In this document: positions 1 through 10,354 of the stretch, one piece after another
How positions within the stretch are numbered: the first letter of the stretch is position 1
Layout: every line of letters begins with the position of its first letter
From: Coccinella septempunctata
Taxonomy: Eukaryota > Arthropoda > Insecta > Coleoptera > Coccinellidae
Direction: 5' to 3'
NCBI RefSeq assembly: GCF_907165205.1
Contig: NC_058189.1
Location: 1,304,501 to 1,368,500, forward strand
Length of the DNA stretch: 64,000 nucleotides
The notes under the pieces: model-generated
Told to the model about the DNA's origin: nothing
What the model saw: only the letters and a program-made list of their open reading frames with translations
The model's database searches: none
Position numbers and translations under genes: made by a program

Positions 1-245
1 GCTTCTTTCAGATTTCAGAGGAATTTTCTGAGAGAAATAGGCAATTGACTCATTAAAATAATGTAGAATTCAATAGGTATATGGGTTATCTGATTATCAA
101 TGAACACAATTGGTATTACATTCAAAATTCAAGAATTCATCTCTTCTAACAAAGCTCTACTGAAAAATTTCAAGTGTTCATCTTGAGTGTTTCTTCGAAT
201 TATTCTAAAGGACGGTCTTCGTGAATCACCCCGAATACTGTGAGT
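1..245. repeat. Repeat family R, copy 1 (cut by window edge)
   Basis: This stretch resembles 28965-29190: both have an ACATTAAAATAATGTAGAATTC-like core (split by substitutions) and then AAGAATTCATCTCT. Its right end, TTCGTGAATCACCC, recurs at 31645-31693. No coding capacity is visible. The right terminus reads CACCC(C/T)G, like the ends of several other elements here. The left end lies outside the window, so family type and full length are unknown. Confidence 0.6.
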
Positions 246-2238
246 CCTGTGACACTAAAAATCTGACAGGAAAAAGTCAATTCAGGTCACCAAACCGGCA
301 GACAAGCAATTTGGAATGGACTTGTTTAAGACCGCTACGAGCAAGTGAAAACTCGTGATGATATCGAAGTTGCCCCACTTTAGGCACATAAAATGTTCAC
401 CAAGCGCCATTACTGCATCAGCTTCCTATTCTTGAAAAAAGGGAAGAATGACTCCTGCAAACTGACGTGCAAATCAAATATTGGAATACTACTTCATTCC
501 TCACGTTCAGCAGAGCTGATCTTCGAACACCAATCTACCCCAAATTCAATGATGTCATCCACTGTAACAAAAACTCATCGCGTCGCAATGACCAGACAGC
601 AAGGTTCCAAATTACATAACTTGTGTAAAATTCAACAATAACCGGATAAAACGTCGACGGCGATTCTGTGCCAGTGGAGCTAGCGTGCGGCAAACGTAGA
701 TTCACGCACGGGCCACTCGTGTGGTGACAGACATGCAATCCCAGGCCACTCGTTCGCACTTTGTCACCGCAAATGTGTCGAAATCGAATAGAGTGTGGGT
801 TGCCGACTGACGGAACTGGCCATCGCATCTCTGCGACCAGTTTTCGAGTAGTCTTCGGCCTGCCTCCTCCTTCTTCAACGTATTTTAAGAGAACACGTTC
901 ATAACGAATGACAATACGTTCCTAACGTTTCTTCTCTTAACAGTACTTTTGAGTTTTAGATAATAATCGAAACAGGTAATTTGAAAAAAACATTTGCGAA
1001 ATATTATCATTCTTGTTGATATCTTAATTCTGTTCCAGTCCACCAAAAACCGAATAATTAATAATTTGTTCTTTGAATTCAGAAAGCTATTTTGGACGTA
1101 TGTAATTCCCAATTGAATAATGGGAATATGTGGAGAAATATGACTCTGGTGGACAATGATAATTAACATTACGATATTAGGTACGCCATAAAATCATTCA
1201 TTTTTTTTTAAAATGAAGTAACATGCTATCTTGGTGAAAATGCACGTTTTTTTTAATACAATTTTAAGTTTCCAATTAAATTCCTATAACATCTACCGAA
1301 GTTTCATTTCAATTAGATAGGAATTTTTTTGAATATCGACAAAATCATCGAGGGGATTGTGCCTACCATCAAACGACGCATTTAACCCCTCAATCTACCC
1401 TGTCAAGTCTCTAGTTTTTTTCCTTACGGTATGGAATCACTTTCGGTCCTAAATTCACAACTTACGGAAGTTTGAGCAAATGGCGACGCCCTCGTTACAA
1501 GAAACAACCGCGAAAGGACCAAGTTTGTTCTAGGCGAATTCGCCATTTTGCAACCACAAATTGGAACGCACGAGGCTTCAATGAAATATGTGATATTTTC
1601 CATTTATGCCTCCTACAGGTATTCTCAAATGGTGACTCCCCCTACTTCATATTACATTTGTATGTTTTCCTATAATTTATTCAACGCAAAACCGTTCCGT
1701 TCCGAATTGGACGTACTTACAAAGAAGGATGTCTCCATAGAGATCGAATTTGATTAGATTTCTCGAATGTTTAACAACTAGGAAGGAAATAATAGGCGCA
1801 AACGATATGATGTTCTTCTCTATTTCGATGGCTTGGGGTACTTTTAATCAAGGAACATTCGTTGTGATTCTTTTTATGATTCAGAAGAAACATCCTCAAG
1901 ATGAATAAATGAAATTTATATAACCAAGGAATTCTGCGTGAGAATTTATCTGTCGAAGAGCTCTTCGTATTTATCTGGCATACCATTTTTGAATGTTTAC
2001 TCTGCCGGATTCAAATGTACCACGCGAAAAGCTTCCACAATTTTTCGCAGCATTTAAAACGTAGTAAGTGCCATCCGGCCTACGAATAAGAAACGTTAGT
2101 ATATATGTCTGTATGCGGCATACACTTTTTCTCGTTTTCACCAACCATCCCTAGACTTTGAAGAACACTTAAGCCCATTTAGGCGGAGATATTGTTTTTA
2201 CTTTTCACCAACCTCTATGGTACGCCTAAACGCAATAG
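246..2238. other. Unassigned non-coding DNA
   Basis: AT-rich sequence with no coding region I can support. A slightly GC-richer patch at about 640-850 is open on the minus strand for 97 codons, but it has no recognisable motif and is open by composition. No match to the other repeat families in the window was noticed. Confidence 0.5.
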
Positions 2239-2242
2239 TATA

Positions 2243-3090
2243 CAGGATATTTTAAAAGGTGAGGCTTTCTTTTTGACAGAAAGAAAAACTCATCAAATTA
2301 AATCGTTTAACCAAAAATTGTCTATGTGAAATATCCACGAAGGCTGAGATACAACCCCTAGAAGTTCGACAAATTCCGGCATCGCAAAAACGAAACAAAA
2401 CATAAACATATGGCTGGACAATGAAAAGTTCAGTACCAAGTTCATCGGATTAGATGCATCAGGTCACTTTTGAGGGAATTATAATTGTTGTATTGTGCAA
2501 TTTAGGGTGAAAAAAAATTTAGAAAATTGAGGCAGTATCTTGAAAGTGCTTATGTTAGTTATGTTGAAAAAGTGCTATGATGTTTCCCCATTTCATCTCA
2601 TTTTTACGACTATTGTTGAAATGTTCGAACAAGAAGATTGTGATGCCCATTGTGAAAAAATTCGTGAATAATTTAGACGAATTTTGTTGGTGAGATTTTG
2701 AAGTATTATTCTATATTTTACACTTGTGTCCTAAGTCTCTTCTGTCAGTTGGTATAAAAATGTACCATTTCATAAAAACGTGTAAGTTACTAAAAAATAA
2801 TGAGAACAATTCGGCAATCCTAAGTTTCCATTTTCATTACCACGTAAATATCGAACGAGCCAATATCCTAAACGAAACCACATGGTCGAATCAGGAGATA
2901 AGTTTTCTCCTACTGCTTTGCGATAATTCAGCTAACAAACGGTCTAGGGTAGTATAAGGACCTAGTTCAGTAATCATTTTCAATTTTGTCAATTTGAAAG
3001 TTTTGTATAGGTGATATTAGGTGAAACGCTTCATTTTGACCGGTTCTGCCTTCTGTTGGAAAAAAAAGTCTTACTTTCAAATACACCCTG
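2243..3090 (+). mobile_element. Non-autonomous TIR element, family G copy 1
   Basis: An 848-bp element that aligns over its whole length with 21282-22157 (same strand) and 59565-60525 (opposite strand). The ends are diverged inverted repeats: the left begins CAGGATATTTTAAAAGGTGA and the right ends CAAATACACCCTG. The left flank is TATA and the right TTTA; the other two copies have TATA on both sides. Short reading frames inside are not conserved between copies, so it is probably a MITE-like derivative. Superfamily is uncertain; the TA-rich target would suit a Tc1/mariner-type element. Confidence 0.7.
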
Positions 3091-4304
3091 TTTATTATCA
3101 AATGTCACTTGTAAGAAGATCTTAAAAACTTCAGATTAAAGTTAAGAATTGTTGCAGTAAAACTGTCTGCGTAGAAAAAGTTTATTTTTTTGTGCTCTTG
3201 TTAAATATGCGAACTAATTTTCAAAAGTTGGATATAAGAGTGTTGTTTCAAGGTTAAATTCATTTAATCATTTTTTATTAACACGCGAGCTATAAATGTT
3301 TATTCATTCGGTCATATATAGGTATGTATATGAAATAACGCTCCTAGGGTAGATTGAACCATCGCTTGCCGAAAATTCTTCGAAATCTACCCGATAGCCG
3401 CAATATCCTGCCCAATATCGGATGTAAATGAAGTCCGATATAATGTCAACACACTTCCAGCAGCCGTCATTACGCGATGTCCCTACAGCCAGCAATAATA
3501 TTTTGTTACGGCGCTGAACTGCAGGACGGTAACGGCGGTGACGCAGGTTTTTATTATGTTATATGAAAACTTTTTATACCCTTGCCTATTGGATGTTGTT
3601 TTCCATTACCGCGATCAGAATTGCAGTCTATATCCCCGGCTTTATGAGCCCCGGTCGGGCTGTATATTTTTGCAATGAAAAATGTTATAAAATGTAAAAA
3701 CTGCCCGACATTGTATTTTTTCAACCGATATGGAAACGAAAATTTTATTGTTCGCGTGCGAAACAATGAAATATTGCTTTTTAGCAGTAGGTTGGCGTAA
3801 AGTGAAATATTCAGGAGTGCTATTCGGATTGGCGGATTTTAATGAAAATTCCCGTCTTGCAGTAGCAATAGGTATTCGATAATTTTTTTCCATGCTATGA
3901 GTCTTCGAATGGTGTACCTCTATACATATCAACTGAGATCAAAAGGAAATATCTGTTCGATTTTAATTTTATAGATATTGGACAGTTCCCCAACGCTTTT
4001 CAATGATTAAAATCCAGACTGCGTATGTATATGCCAACTACACAATAGTGATTCTCTTAAATTAATTTTCATCTTACGAATATACAGTTTGCTTCGTTAT
4101 TTAGCGAGGACTTTAAAGATTGCTATTCCGGTACGAGAGTAATTTTTCGTTATTCAACCATTTAACCGCGTGTTTGACAGTTGCTTTATAATGGTAGTGA
4201 ATAATGAACCAAAAGACTTTCCATCAGTTTTTCAGTTGAACAGGTCGCTGGATTTTGTGACTATCACTCGTGAACGAAATGCTCGTTTTCTTAAAGTAAT
4301 GAGA
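3091..4304. other. Unassigned non-coding DNA
   Basis: AT-rich DNA with a modestly GC-richer patch at about 3330-3660. Short open frames lack protein motifs. Nothing functional can be supported. Confidence 0.45.
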
Positions 4305-4328
4305 AATAGTATATAACATTACTAGTAA

Positions 4329-4390
4329 GGTAAGAGGGTTTTTACTGGCGAATGGAGGATATACCTCCTTGAGCCAGTAAAACCGTTACC
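4329..4390 (+). repeat. Shortened 5' hairpin of Crypton copy A
   Basis: Inverted repeat GGTAAGAGGGTTTTTACTGG ... CCAGTAAAACCGTTACC. Compared with copies at 9262-9351 and 51479-51568 it lacks 27 bp that form the tip of the stem (they would follow GGAGGATAT). The arm bases remain paired. Confidence 0.8.
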
Positions 4391-4410
4391 TTACGTGTAT
4401 TGTTTTATAT

Positions 4411-4433
4411 TTTATTTGTTTCTCATTTGTAAA
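4411..4433 (+). repeat. Left 23-bp inverted repeat of Crypton A
   Basis: Begins TTTATTTGTTTCTC and ends ATTTGTAAA. It is the exact reverse complement of 5930-5952, about 1.5 kb away on the far side of the recombinase gene. The same pair brackets copy B (9372-9394 with one mismatch; 10444-10466). Such a pair could be the recombinase binding sites (inference). Confidence 0.8.
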
Positions 4434-4550
4434 GGTTAGATAAATTCCAAAAAAATCTCAATAATTTGTCGCAAATGTCGTAAGCTATGGAAGCGTTGCA
4501 ATGAACATGTCTGTTTATTTTTCTTTACATTTGTTTTGGCGAAAGCGAAA

Positions 4551-5840
4551 ATGAATGTACCAAAAGAAATTATTGAGGCAGCCAGCAGTGTAGCTTCAAG
4601 TTTATTACCTGCAAAATCAGCTTCAAGGTACGAGCGAGAATACGACTACTTCAAAAAGTGGCAAAACAAAAATAGTGTGATTGGGGTAACTGAAGATGTT
4701 TTGTTGGTCTACTTGAATCAACTATCAGCCAGATTCAGCCCTAATACTTTATGGGCAAAATGGTCTATGCTGAAAAGCTGCTTTGAAATGAAAGAAAATG
4801 CCCCTGTTCGCAGGTTTGTTTTCCTTAAAAAATTTATTGAAAAATATGACGCTTAGTTGTCATTTGCAGATTTCACAAGGTAAAAATGAGCGTTATACGC
4901 AAAAAAGGCCAAGGTATTAAGTAAAGAAGTTGCTGAACAATTTCTTTTACATGCTCCTCATGACCAGTGGTTGCTGGAGCAAATTGTAACAATATTTGGG
5001 ATTTTTGGATGTTGTCGATGTGACGAAATTCTCTCCTTAAACATGAATGATGTAGAAGATATGGGAAAATACGTTATTGTGACATTGCGGCAAACAAAAA
5101 ATTTAACAACAAGAAGATTCACCATAACCGATGATGGCTGCAGCTTTGAGCCCTGTATGTTATACAGAAAATATGTAAATCTTCGGCCTCCTGGAACAGA
5201 AAGCCTAAGATTTTTTTTGACATACCGACATGGAAAGTGCATTTCCCTTAATGCTGGCCAGCACACTATTGGTGGTGTCCCAAGGCAAATGAATGAATGT
5301 TTATTTGCTCCCAAGAAAATTGTCACAATAACAAAATTACTACAGCATTCTATATCAAAAACAAACATTTTGTTTCCCACAAAAGTTCAAGACTTGTACG
5401 TGGGCAGTACATATCAAAAACCAGCAACCTGCACAAGAATTGCGTGCACACAACTAAGAAGAGAGAAAAAACTAACAAAAAATTACAATGCCAAATTAAA
5501 TAAATTTTCACACATTCGGAACAGGTAGTGGAGGTGGAGATATTTTAGCACTAAAGCGTGCAGGAGGGTGTAAGAGCACCGAAATTGCGATGAGTTATGT
5601 CGATGATTCGGTCAACAAAAAAATCGAAATGTCTAGCAAATTATTTGGTAGTAAGGTACAAATGTTCTGCAGTCTTCGAGTTCAGCAGTTTCTGAGTCAA
5701 CAGATGGTTCATCATCATCAGTATCAACTCTTTCATCATCAAAAATCTGTGTTACTGGAAATAACAATTGTACCATGATTTTCAACATATATGACGATAA
5801 AACAAAATTTTCTAATGTAAATAATAATACTAACTTGTAA
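4551..5840 (+). pseudogene. Tyrosine recombinase (Crypton type), copy A, broken
   Basis: Tyrosine recombinases cut and rejoin DNA through a covalent phosphotyrosine. The first ATG at 4551 opens a 102-codon N-terminal part (MNVPKEIIEAASSVASSLLP), a helical core-binding region with a repeated 'LLPAKSASRYEREYDYF' style. It ends at a TAG at 4854. The catalytic part resumes near 4920 (SKEVAEQFLLHAPHDQW) and keeps Arg I in GCCRCDEIL (codon 5016-5018). At about 5290-5525 unrelated DNA replaces the segment that in copy C encodes the H-x-x-R box (GHSFRRTGA), so this copy lacks the second catalytic block. The end, with the tyrosine segment AMSYVDDS, picks up again at about 5526, and a short deletion (AGTAAGGTACAAATG) shifts the frame near 5655. 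It cannot make a working enzyme. Confidence 0.8.
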
Positions 5841-5929
5841 AAATTTGGCAAGTTAACTGTCAGTTTTAAAAGTTAGTGACTTGATAAAATAAACTTTCTT
5901 GATTAGTGTTGTGTTTTTGGAAACTGACG

Positions 5930-5952
5930 TTTACAAATGAGAAACAAATAAA
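5930..5952 (+). repeat. Right 23-bp inverted repeat of Crypton A
   Basis: Reads TTTACAAATGAGAAAC and ends AAATAAA. It lies about 90 bp after the recombinase stop codon, is the exact partner of 4411-4433, and recurs after copies B and C. Confidence 0.8.
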
Positions 5953-6180
5953 AACCAAAATCGTGTTACTTTGGGATTTCTGGAATCCCCACAGAAAACA
6001 TGGCAACTTATGTTTGCCTTTATTTAAGAAGTCGAGGCTTCACCAGTGTTGTCTAAACGTCACGTTTTTCATGCAATGAAAAACTAATTAAATTAATTAT
6101 TTATTAATTCTCGTTTTTATTCATTTACACAAGCCAAAATATGTTTACCTATAAAAAAAACGTGTTCCATTGAAATTTAA

Positions 6181-6262
6181 AGGGCGAGTCTTTGACTCGT
6201 ACAAATATTTTAACAGTAGATTTTTGGGATCGAAATAGACACTTTTTTCCAATACGCAGAAA
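6181..6262 (+). repeat. M-family terminus
   Basis: Begins AGGGCGAGTCTTTGACTCG and continues ACAAATATTTTAACAG, as at the start of the M element at 14532 and in inverted form at 39321. Only the end is present. GAGTC-TTT-GACTC is itself a small palindrome. The duplicate copy lies at about 10702-10772. Confidence 0.65.
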
Positions 6263-7799
6263 GATTATCCATGAAATGAATTACAGAAAATCTTTCACTA
6301 TGGCCATCCCAATATCCAGATCTTTAGTCCACAGAGATTGGGAAATTCAATACCTTCTCTCCAATACACTGGACTGAGAAATTCGAGATAATCTCCGCCA
6401 CTGAAATCCAGTGGCGCATTCAGATAGATTTTATGGGGGGACACGTGCCCCCTGCTGGGACCACATAACTTTGGTTCACATCCCAGGCTCTACTTCGTAA
6501 AAATAATAGTTTGTTATCAAAAGTGACCATATTGTCATAGTTACACGGGTTACAGCGCGTAGTAAAATGAATGTACACCGTTCGCCTTAGTTAATTTCAT
6601 CGGACCCGTATTTGAGACACTTTATTGACGCATAAAAGTGTTTCAATAACTAAATTTTTAACGCCCGCATTTATGCTGGATGATATCAATGGGTATTATA
6701 TTCGGTGGAGTTATTGTTCATTTACACATATACAGTGTTGTTATAAACATTTCATGGTGGGTTCTTTGATTCCTCAGAGCGAGATTCGTCAATTCGATGA
6801 TAAAGGGATGTGCAACATTGTCGATATGTGATATTGCAAACGTTTACTGACACATCGTGATCCATTTCGTCGGGTAACGATGTCGAAGATATGAAATGAT
6901 GGCACGTTCCAACCTCGATTTTCTAAAGATTGTTAACGGTCAAAACCACATCCCTATATCTTCTTTTGTTAAATATAATTTTTTGACTCTTCGTTCTGGT
7001 GCCTCTATTTCGTAAAGTATCAGTGATTTCGAAAAACAAATGTTACATTTTACAGACACTTTTTCATGTAGAATGCAGTGGCGTAGTGATATAGTGATAT
7101 AGTGATAACTTGAACTTGAATATAAACCCTGTGTTATTTTTACATATTCCAGTCCCTAATTTTTTCTGATTCAGAATATATAACATACGTCGTGTTTCTG
7201 ATTGTTCCTCCAATAAAAAAACTCAAAAACTATTTCGGATTCCGTTCGGTTTAGAGTGGTTTTAATGTCCATTCGAATTTTAAGAAGAACACCCTGTAAA
7301 TCAGAATCTAGATACATACTACATATGGGGCTTTTTCGTGGTCCTCTAGGTGTTCTCTATCTCTCATTAAAACATTTCCCATCTTATTCGGCACACAATG
7401 TATTATTTAATTGATTACATTACGCATTTGTGTCGAGTATGGTGGTACACCTATTTTCAAATAGGAAACAATTTCCCATACTCGATCGCCTTTTTGTAGG
7501 TTTGGACGTTCCAACATCACGCTGCGGTCACCTCTTTGCCGTACTGTTTTATAATTAACGCGAAACGATTGCATTACACCAATTGATCGACCAATTGCGG
7601 AGCCGTTGATGAGCTGAAAGCGTTCTATAATCTCTATTGGTAAAACACCAAAACAGTAGCGATGATTGATGTTGCGCCGAATATCCGTTATTCATTGACC
7701 TTGGTATAAATACATCGAAATTGCGAACCGAAATTACGGTTTTATAGGTCCGGGGATTTTGGAATACTTTTCGAAAAAAATCCTGCTGAATTTTAGCCC

Positions 7800-7899
7800 A
7801 GAACTAAGGCCTAAGAAAGGAAACAATCTAATTAGTAGACGGCGTCCACGTGTTTGCCATCTGCCCAACAGATTGGTCCCTTTCTTAGGTATTAGTTCT
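7800..7899. repeat. Hairpin, 30-bp arms
   Basis: Left arm AGAACTAAGGCCTAAGAAAG and beyond (7800-7829) pairs with 7870-7899, CTTTCTTAGGTATTAGTTCT, around a 40-bp loop. It recurs in the second flank unit at 12329-12428. It may be a small foldback element; no protein is encoded. Confidence 0.65.
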
Positions 7900-8157
7900 T
7901 ATAGTAACTCTACATAAACTCACCATAATACTTTTCTGTCGATGCGTTGCAAAACTGCACATTGTAGGGAGTTTCTCTCCTGTCTATATTTTGTTTTCGA
8001 TCAGATCAAACCGTTCTACCCAATTAAAAACTGAATTTTGATAATGTCGAGACAAATTTTATCCGATGACCATGCCAACAGATCTCTTGGGATGTTTTCA
8101 AAGTAGGTTTTTGGCATAATTCAGAATATTTTTCTGTGTTTTGTGCATAACATTGAT

Positions 8158-8328
8158 GGTTTCGTCACAGAACCAATACTACTAAAGTGTCAAAGTTAGT
8201 TATTGAAAACATAGACATAGATAATGAACTCAGATTATCACAAATATTGCAACTTCACATAGAACTGATATAACACTATGATACTACTACAAAATCCTTA
8301 AGTAGTTTTGGTCTTCTGTGACGAAACC
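8158..8328. mobile_element. 171-bp MITE-like TIR element (flank copy A)
   Basis: Ends are GGTTTCGTCACAGAA ... TTCTGTGACGAAACC, inverted repeats of about 30 bp with some mismatches. It has no coding capacity. The identical-length partner is at 12688-12858, carried along by the tandem duplication. Confidence 0.7.
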
Positions 8329-9214
8329 TTAAATGTAAGAGGAAAACCAGAAAAATTACCAAATAATCTCAAAACTTCCCCCATTCCTTTCATACAGGGT
8401 GTTAATTCATAAATCGATAAATGCATTTTTTTTCCTGGTAATGCAATGTGTAATTTAACAGCGTTCGGACATTTAATTTCCTTTCGAATATGAGCACAAT
8501 GCGCCATCGCATGCAATCTCCGTATAACTGTATAATAAAACTAAATTAATATTAAGCCAGCCAACACAACGTTAAGCTGAAACATACCCAACCCTTGGCT
8601 TCGACTTTCCATCCTACAACGTCATAAATTGAACTCCGGCATTCAAATGACATAGATCCAATATGGCTGCCAGTCGTGATTCACCATAACTAATTCAATT
8701 GCATGTATTATTTTATGTCTGGCTGTTTGGATCGTTCGTTCTGATTGTGCTGTGAGAGCTGCGATAATTATCGTTATCAACAAGACGACTATCTGTGTAC
8801 ATATATTGTATCCGAGAAGGCATCAGCATTGAAAATAATAGAACTATTTCTTGAATCCCTGCAAACGTTCTATGACCTCATTCTGCCATCTTCTATTGAA
8901 GAACGCCACAAATCGATTCATTATTTTTTCAGGTCATTCCTTTTATTCTAGACTAGCTCGCATAATATTTCAATGTAAAACGCACGTATAATATTTAGAA
9001 TATTTCAAGAAAGATAATGAGATGAATATCGAAAAACTCACAACGAAAAATGAACTAATAGAAAAGAAATAATGAATTATAATCAACAACAATAATCAAG
9101 ACCAGAAAATTATAAAGCATGTAACGAAAACCGTCACGAAGAAGAAAACTAAAAACAAACTCCAATTATCGAAAAATTCGCGCAAGAATCCTGAGCCTGT
9201 AAGTCTTCCACTGT

Positions 9215-9237
9215 ACAGGGTAGTCTCTGACTCGAAC
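9215..9237 (+). repeat. M-family terminus directly before Crypton B
   Basis: ACAGGGTAGTCTCTGACTCG is the M-family end (compare 50827 and 6181). It joins the Crypton left end without intervening sequence, which suggests that Crypton B sits in, or recombined with, an M element. Confidence 0.55.
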
Positions 9238-9261
9238 AATAGTATATAACATTACTAGCAA

Positions 9262-9351
9262 GGTAAGAGGGTTTTTACTGGCGAATGGAGGATATAACTG
9301 ACGAGCCGCAGGCGAGTCAGTTACCTCCTTGAGCCAGTAAAACCCGTTACC
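9262..9351 (+). repeat. Full-length 5' hairpin of Crypton B
   Basis: About 90 nt: GGTAAGAGGGTTTTTACTGG ... ACTGACGAGCC-GCA-GGCGAGTCAGT ... CCAGTAAAACCCGTTACC. The arms of about 42-45 nt pair almost throughout with a 3-nt loop. The same hairpin, inverted, is at 51479-51568. A stem this long at one end is not a usual Crypton feature to my knowledge. Confidence 0.85.
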
Positions 9352-9463
9352 TCGTGTGTATTGTTTTATATTTTATTTGTTCCTCATTTGTAAAAAGGTT
9401 AGATGAATTCCAAAAAAATCTCAATAATTTGTCGCAAATGTCGTAAGCTATGGAAGCGTTGAC

Positions 9464-10354
9464 ATGAACATGTCTGTTTATGGCGAAAGCGAAATGAATG
9501 TACCAAAAGAAATTATTGAGGCAGCCAGCAGTGTAGCTTCAAGTTTATTACCTGCAAAATCAGCTTCAAGGTACGAGCGAGAATACGACGACTTCAAAAA
9601 GTGGCAAAACAGAAATAGTGTGATTGGGGTAGCTGAAGATGTTTTGTTGGTCTACTTGAATCAACTTTCAGCTACATTCAGTCCTAATACTTTATGGGCA
9701 AAATGGTCTATGCTGAAAAGCTGCTTGGAAATTCTCTCCTTAAACATGAATGATGTAGAAGATATGGGAAAGTACGTTATTGTGACATTGCGGCAAACAA
9801 AAAATTTAACAACAAGAAGATTCACCATAACCGATGATGGCTGCAGCTTCAAGCCCTGCATGTTATACAGAAAATATGTAAATCTTCGGCCTCCTGGAAC
9901 AGAAAGCCTAAGATTTTTTTTGACATACCGACATGGAAAGTGCATTTTCCTTAATGCTGGCCAGCACACTTTTGGTAGTGTCCCAAAGCAAATAGCCGGC
10001 CACTCTTTTCGCCGAACTGGAGCCACTATGGTTGCGGATTCGGGTGGAGATATTTTAACACTAAAGCGTGCAGGAGGGTGGAAGAGCACCGAAATTGCGA
10101 TGAGTTATGTCGATGATTCGGTCAACAAAAAAATCGAAATGTCTAGCAAATTATTTGGTAGTAAGGAGAGTACAAATGTTCTGCAGCCCTCGAGTTCAGC
10201 AGTTTCTGAGTCAACAGATGGTTCATCATCATCAGTATCAACTCTTTCATCATCAAAAATCTGTGTTACTGGAAATAACAATTGTACCATGATTTTCAAC
10301 ATATATGGCGATAAAACAAAATTTTCTAATGTAAATAATACTACTAACTTGTGA
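9464..10354 (+). CDS. Internally deleted Crypton-type tyrosine recombinase, 296 aa
   Basis: An open frame from ATG 9464 to TGA 10352-10354. Residues 1-90 are the N-terminal helical region. At about residue 89 the sequence jumps from MLKSC to EILSLN, so the stretch with Arg I (GCCRCDE in copy A) is missing. The breakpoint has a 5-bp GAAAT match to copy A on both sides. A second in-frame loss removes 12 residues (KYLGLKDPELYT in copy C) just before the H-x-x-R box. His 10001-10003, Arg 10010-10012, the GGW motif and the nucleophile Tyr 10106-10108 (AMSYVDD) remain. The C-terminus is a serine-rich tail. It should be catalytically dead, but both deletions keep frame and no stop has arisen. It could still bind DNA. 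It may instead be a young pseudogene. Confidence 0.65.
   Translation: MNMSVYGESEMNVPKEIIEAASSVASSLLPAKSASRYEREYDDFKKWQNRNSVIGVAEDVLLVYLNQLSATFSPNTLWAKWSMLKSCLEILSLNMNDVEDMGKYVIVTLRQTKNLTTRRFTITDDGCSFKPCMLYRKYVNLRPPGTESLRFFLTYRHGKCIFLNAGQHTFGSVPKQIAGHSFRRTGATMVADSGGDILTLKRAGGWKSTEIAMSYVDDSVNKKIEMSSKLFGSKESTNVLQPSSSAVSESTDGSSSSVSTLSSSKICVTGNNNCTMIFNIYGDKTKFSNVNNTTNL

Larger units (their letters stand above)
4305..5952 (+). mobile_element. Crypton-like tyrosine-recombinase element, copy A
   Basis: The left end TAGTATATAACATTACTAG is shared with the copies at 9238 (plus) and 51597 (minus), which fixes the left boundary to a few bases. Next come a hairpin (4329-4390), the left 23-bp inverted repeat (4411-4433), a broken recombinase gene (4551-5840) and the right repeat (5930-5952), an exact reverse complement of the left one. 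Cryptons are DNA transposons that move with a tyrosine recombinase. The true right boundary cannot be set, because the following DNA is duplicated with the element. Confidence 0.75.
5953..9195. repeat. Flank unit, tandem copy A
   Basis: This 3.2-kb block is repeated after Crypton B at 10467-13815, both ending GAATCCTGAG. Identity is very high: 8521-8760 equals 13141-13380 base for base. No host-like coding region is visible. It holds the end of an M element (6181-6262), a hairpin (7800-7899) and a small TIR element (8158-8328). Differences from the second copy include a replaced segment (about 6975-7250 here versus 11544-11775) and about 95 bp present only in the second copy (12905-12998). 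Confidence 0.8.

Noticed and set aside
5640..5778. Alternative frame rich in Gln and His (FLSQQMVHHHQYQLFHHQK), repeated in Crypton copies A, B and C
   Set aside because: It is the out-of-frame reading of the serine-rich recombinase tail, not a separate gene.
8298..8516. Minus-strand frame MHAMAHCAHIRKEIKC repeated at 12939-13136
   Set aside because: Conserved only because the DNA is a recent tandem duplicate; no family recognised.
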